From Altibacter lentus (GTDB taxonomy: Bacteria > Bacteroidota > Bacteroidia > Flavobacteriales > Flavobacteriaceae), in contig NZ_KN050846.1 in NCBI RefSeq assembly GCF_000746845.1, forward strand, positions 1,752,963 through 1,816,962: 64,000 bases of DNA, read 5' to 3'. The notes below the pieces were generated by a model. It made no database searches. It saw only the letters and a list, made by a program, of their open reading frames with translations, and was not told the DNA's origin. Numbering within the stretch: position 1 is the first letter of the stretch; every line of letters begins with the position of its first letter. The position numbers and the translations under genes were made by a program. Shown piece by piece: positions 62,290 to 64,000 of this stretch.

Positions 62290-63878
62290 AAGCCTTCGCC
62301 CAACTTATCAAGAAACTTGACAGCACCAATAAAACTACCCGAAAGGTTGCAGCTTTAACCGATTATTTTCTGAAAGCCGGCGATGCCGACAAGCTTTGGA
62401 CCATTGCCATCCTCTCACATCGACGCCCCAAGCGCCCCGTAAATACAACACTGCTGCGTCAATGGGCCACAGAAATAAGTGGGATTCCTCTATGGCTTTT
62501 TGAAGAGAGCTATCACATTGTTGGAGACCTTGCCGAAACGATCGCACTTGTAGTCCCTTCTTCAGAAGGGCAAACCGATAAATCATTGTCACAGTATATT
62601 TCAGAAATAAGTGCGCTAAAAGACCTTCCTGAGGCCCGGAAAAAAAGGTACCTTCAAGAGAACTGGTTACAGCAAAACTATTTTGAACGCTTTGTATTTA
62701 ACAAGATCATTACCGGAAGTTTTCGCATTGGAGTAAGTCAAAAACTAATGACGCGGGCCTTGTCCAAGGCCACCGGGATCGACGAAGATATTCTTGCATA
62801 CAAGCTAATGGGCGATTGGACTCCGGAAACGACAACTTACAAAAAATTGATCCTGGAAGAGAACGAAGACGATTACTTATCGAAGCCTTACCCCTTCTAT
62901 CTTGCCTATGCCGTGGAGAATGATTTTCAGAAAGAATTGGACCCAATCGACCAATGGAGTTTTGAACATAAATGGGATGGTATAAGAGCGCAGGTGATCT
63001 TGCGTAACGACGAAGTATTCGTGTGGTCCCGGGGAGAAGAACTGGTTACCGATAAATACCCCGAGTTTCAAAGATTCTTAAAAGTTATTCCAAACGGTAC
63101 TGTTCTGGATGGCGAAATCCTTCCTTTTTCTAACGGTTCTATTGGAACCTTCAATGCCTTACAGACCCGGATTGGACGTAAGAACCTTTCTAAGGCACTC
63201 CTTGAAAAAACCCCGGTTATCTTGGTTGCTTACGATCTGTTGGAATGGCAGGGTAAGGATATTCGTCTCGAACCCTTCTCAAAAAGACGAAAGCTGCTAG
63301 ACAGACTTATTGAGGATTGTGATTGTGATGCCATTGGACTCTACCTGAGTACCACCATGGAATTCACATCCTGGAAAGCTGCCGCCGCAGAGCGGGCCCG
63401 TTCTCGAGAGAAGCGTAGCGAAGGACTCATGCTAAAGCAAAAAGAGAGTCCGTATTTGGTGGGACGAAAAAAGGGAGATTGGTGGAAGTGGAAGATCGAT
63501 CCCTTTACCATCGATGCTGTGCTAACTTATGCTATGCGCGGACACGGGAGACGGGCAAATCTCTATACAGATTACACTTTTGCACTTTGGGATAAAGGAG
63601 AATTGGTCACTTTTGCAAAGGCGTATTCCGGGCTTACCGATGCTGAATTCAGGCAAGTGGATGCCTGGATCAAGAAGAATACCTTAGAACGATTTGGTCC
63701 GGTTCGAAGTGTTACCCCGCATCACGTTTTTGAGATCGCTTTTGAAGGGATCGCAGAAAGCACAAGACATAAAAGCGGTATTGCCACCCGCTTTCCGCGG
63801 ATAGTCCGCTGGAGGAAAGACAAACCAATTGCCGAAGCCAATACGTTAGACGATCTAAAAGCCCTTATTCCGAAGTGA
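62286..63878 (+). CDS. ATP-dependent DNA ligase of the ligase-associated repair cluster
   Basis: 530 residues. The nucleotidyl-transferase core has the lysine motif EHKWDGIRAQ (KWDG, about residues 226-235), VLDGEILPF, RSEGLMLKQKESPYLVGRKKGDWWKWKI (quoted in part) and a C-terminal OB fold (to about 525). The N-terminal 200 residues are a helical DNA-binding domain. It seals DNA nicks with ATP. Overlaps of 4 bp at both ends couple its translation to the exonuclease and helicase genes. In other bacteria this cluster also has a metallophosphoesterase, which is not visible here. Confidence 0.94.
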   Translation: MKAFAQLIKKLDSTNKTTRKVAALTDYFLKAGDADKLWTIAILSHRRPKRPVNTTLLRQWATEISGIPLWLFEESYHIVGDLAETIALVVPSSEGQTDKSLSQYISEISALKDLPEARKKRYLQENWLQQNYFERFVFNKIITGSFRIGVSQKLMTRALSKATGIDEDILAYKLMGDWTPETTTYKKLILEENEDDYLSKPYPFYLAYAVENDFQKELDPIDQWSFEHKWDGIRAQVILRNDEVFVWSRGEELVTDKYPEFQRFLKVIPNGTVLDGEILPFSNGSIGTFNALQTRIGRKNLSKALLEKTPVILVAYDLLEWQGKDIRLEPFSKRRKLLDRLIEDCDCDAIGLYLSTTMEFTSWKAAAAERARSREKRSEGLMLKQKESPYLVGRKKGDWWKWKIDPFTIDAVLTYAMRGHGRRANLYTDYTFALWDKGELVTFAKAYSGLTDAEFRQVDAWIKKNTLERFGPVRSVTPHHVFEIAFEGIAESTRHKSGIATRFPRIVRWRKDKPIAEANTLDDLKALIPK

Positions 63879-64000
63879 ACGAATTGATAGACATAGCCGA
63901 AACATGGTTCCGGCAGCAAGGCTGGAAGCCCTTTCCTTTTCAGAAAAAAACATGGAAAGCGTTCTTAGCAGGCAAACACGGTCTTCTAAATGCTCCTACA
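63875..64000 (+). CDS. start of a ligase-associated DEXH-box helicase (truncated by the window end)
   Basis: The first 42 codons from the GTG at 63875, which overlaps the ligase stop codon (GTGA). The translation (NELIDIAETWFRQQGW-KPFPFQKKTWKAFLAG-KHGLLNAPT, hyphens added) matches the N-terminus and the start of helicase motif I of Lhr-type helicases. The sequence runs off the window just before the expected GSGKT. It completes the exonuclease-ligase-helicase order of the repair cluster. Confidence 0.88.
   Translation, partial: MNELIDIAETWFRQQGWKPFPFQKKTWKAFLAGKHGLLNAPT

Overview
The window looks like a chromosomal segment of a marine member of the Flavobacteriaceae (Bacteroidota). The evidence is secreted proteins with type IX secretion (T9SS) C-terminal sorting tails, a TonB-dependent receptor with an N-terminal carboxypeptidase-regulatory-like domain, Bacteroidota-type promoters (TTG about 18 bp upstream of TAnnTTTG), and families typical of the group (DUF3109, DUF4286, DUF6090, DUF6428, MarC, an OlsF-like acyltransferase fusion). 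Nothing in the window is an insertion sequence, prophage, rRNA operon or CRISPR array. It holds about 60 genes, one intact tRNA and one tRNA remnant. Functions come from reading conserved motifs by eye; no database search was run.

Layout. 0-8.2 kb: housekeeping genes (C-terminal part of a ClC chloride channel, cold-shock protein, tadA, dxs, a secreted M36 metalloprotease, dgt). 8.3-20.7 kb: a nutrient-uptake block that I read as a candidate phosphate-responsive island. It has a TonB receptor with a twin-repeat surface lipoprotein, a small MORN-type secreted protein, a beta-carbonic anhydrase with a SulP transporter, a phosphate-type porin, and a PiT phosphate transporter with a PhoU-like tail. 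Four promoter regions here carry TAAC-type motifs spaced exactly 11 bp apart (six in a row before the receptor), the architecture of PhoB boxes. 20.7-34.1 kb: chromate-type transporter, CPBP protease, class I ribonucleotide reductase (nrdA, nrdB), lipoprotein, DUF3109, MarC, S41 protease, dCMP deaminase, HupE-like protein, and two related T9SS-secreted proteins.

34.1-34.6 kb holds the most unusual structure. An intact tRNA-Leu(CAA) is followed by a small GIY-YIG nuclease gene. The stop codon of that gene runs straight into a second, 3'-half-only copy of a tRNA-Leu with the same anticodon arm but a differently paired variable arm, itself interrupted by a 27-bp palindromic insertion. This resembles an endonuclease cassette that entered a tRNA gene and restored it with its own 3' half.

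34.7-48.5 kb: prs, rplY, pth, ribF, serS, a TPR protein, rsmA, mgtE and small metabolic genes, mostly as tightly packed plus-strand operons. 48.5-50.3 kb: an arsenic-type operon (arsR, DUF6428, GNAT, arsC) behind a perfect 18-bp palindromic operator, with no arsenite efflux gene beside it. 50.4-61.1 kb: PLP-dependent decarboxylase, nhaA, flavodoxin-type reductase, YitT, DUF1206, OlsF-like ornithine-lipid synthase, aspartate kinase, GNAT, fbp and TerB. 61.2-64.0 kb: the ligase-associated DNA-repair cluster (MBL exonuclease, ATP-dependent ligase, start of a DEXH helicase), cut by the window end.
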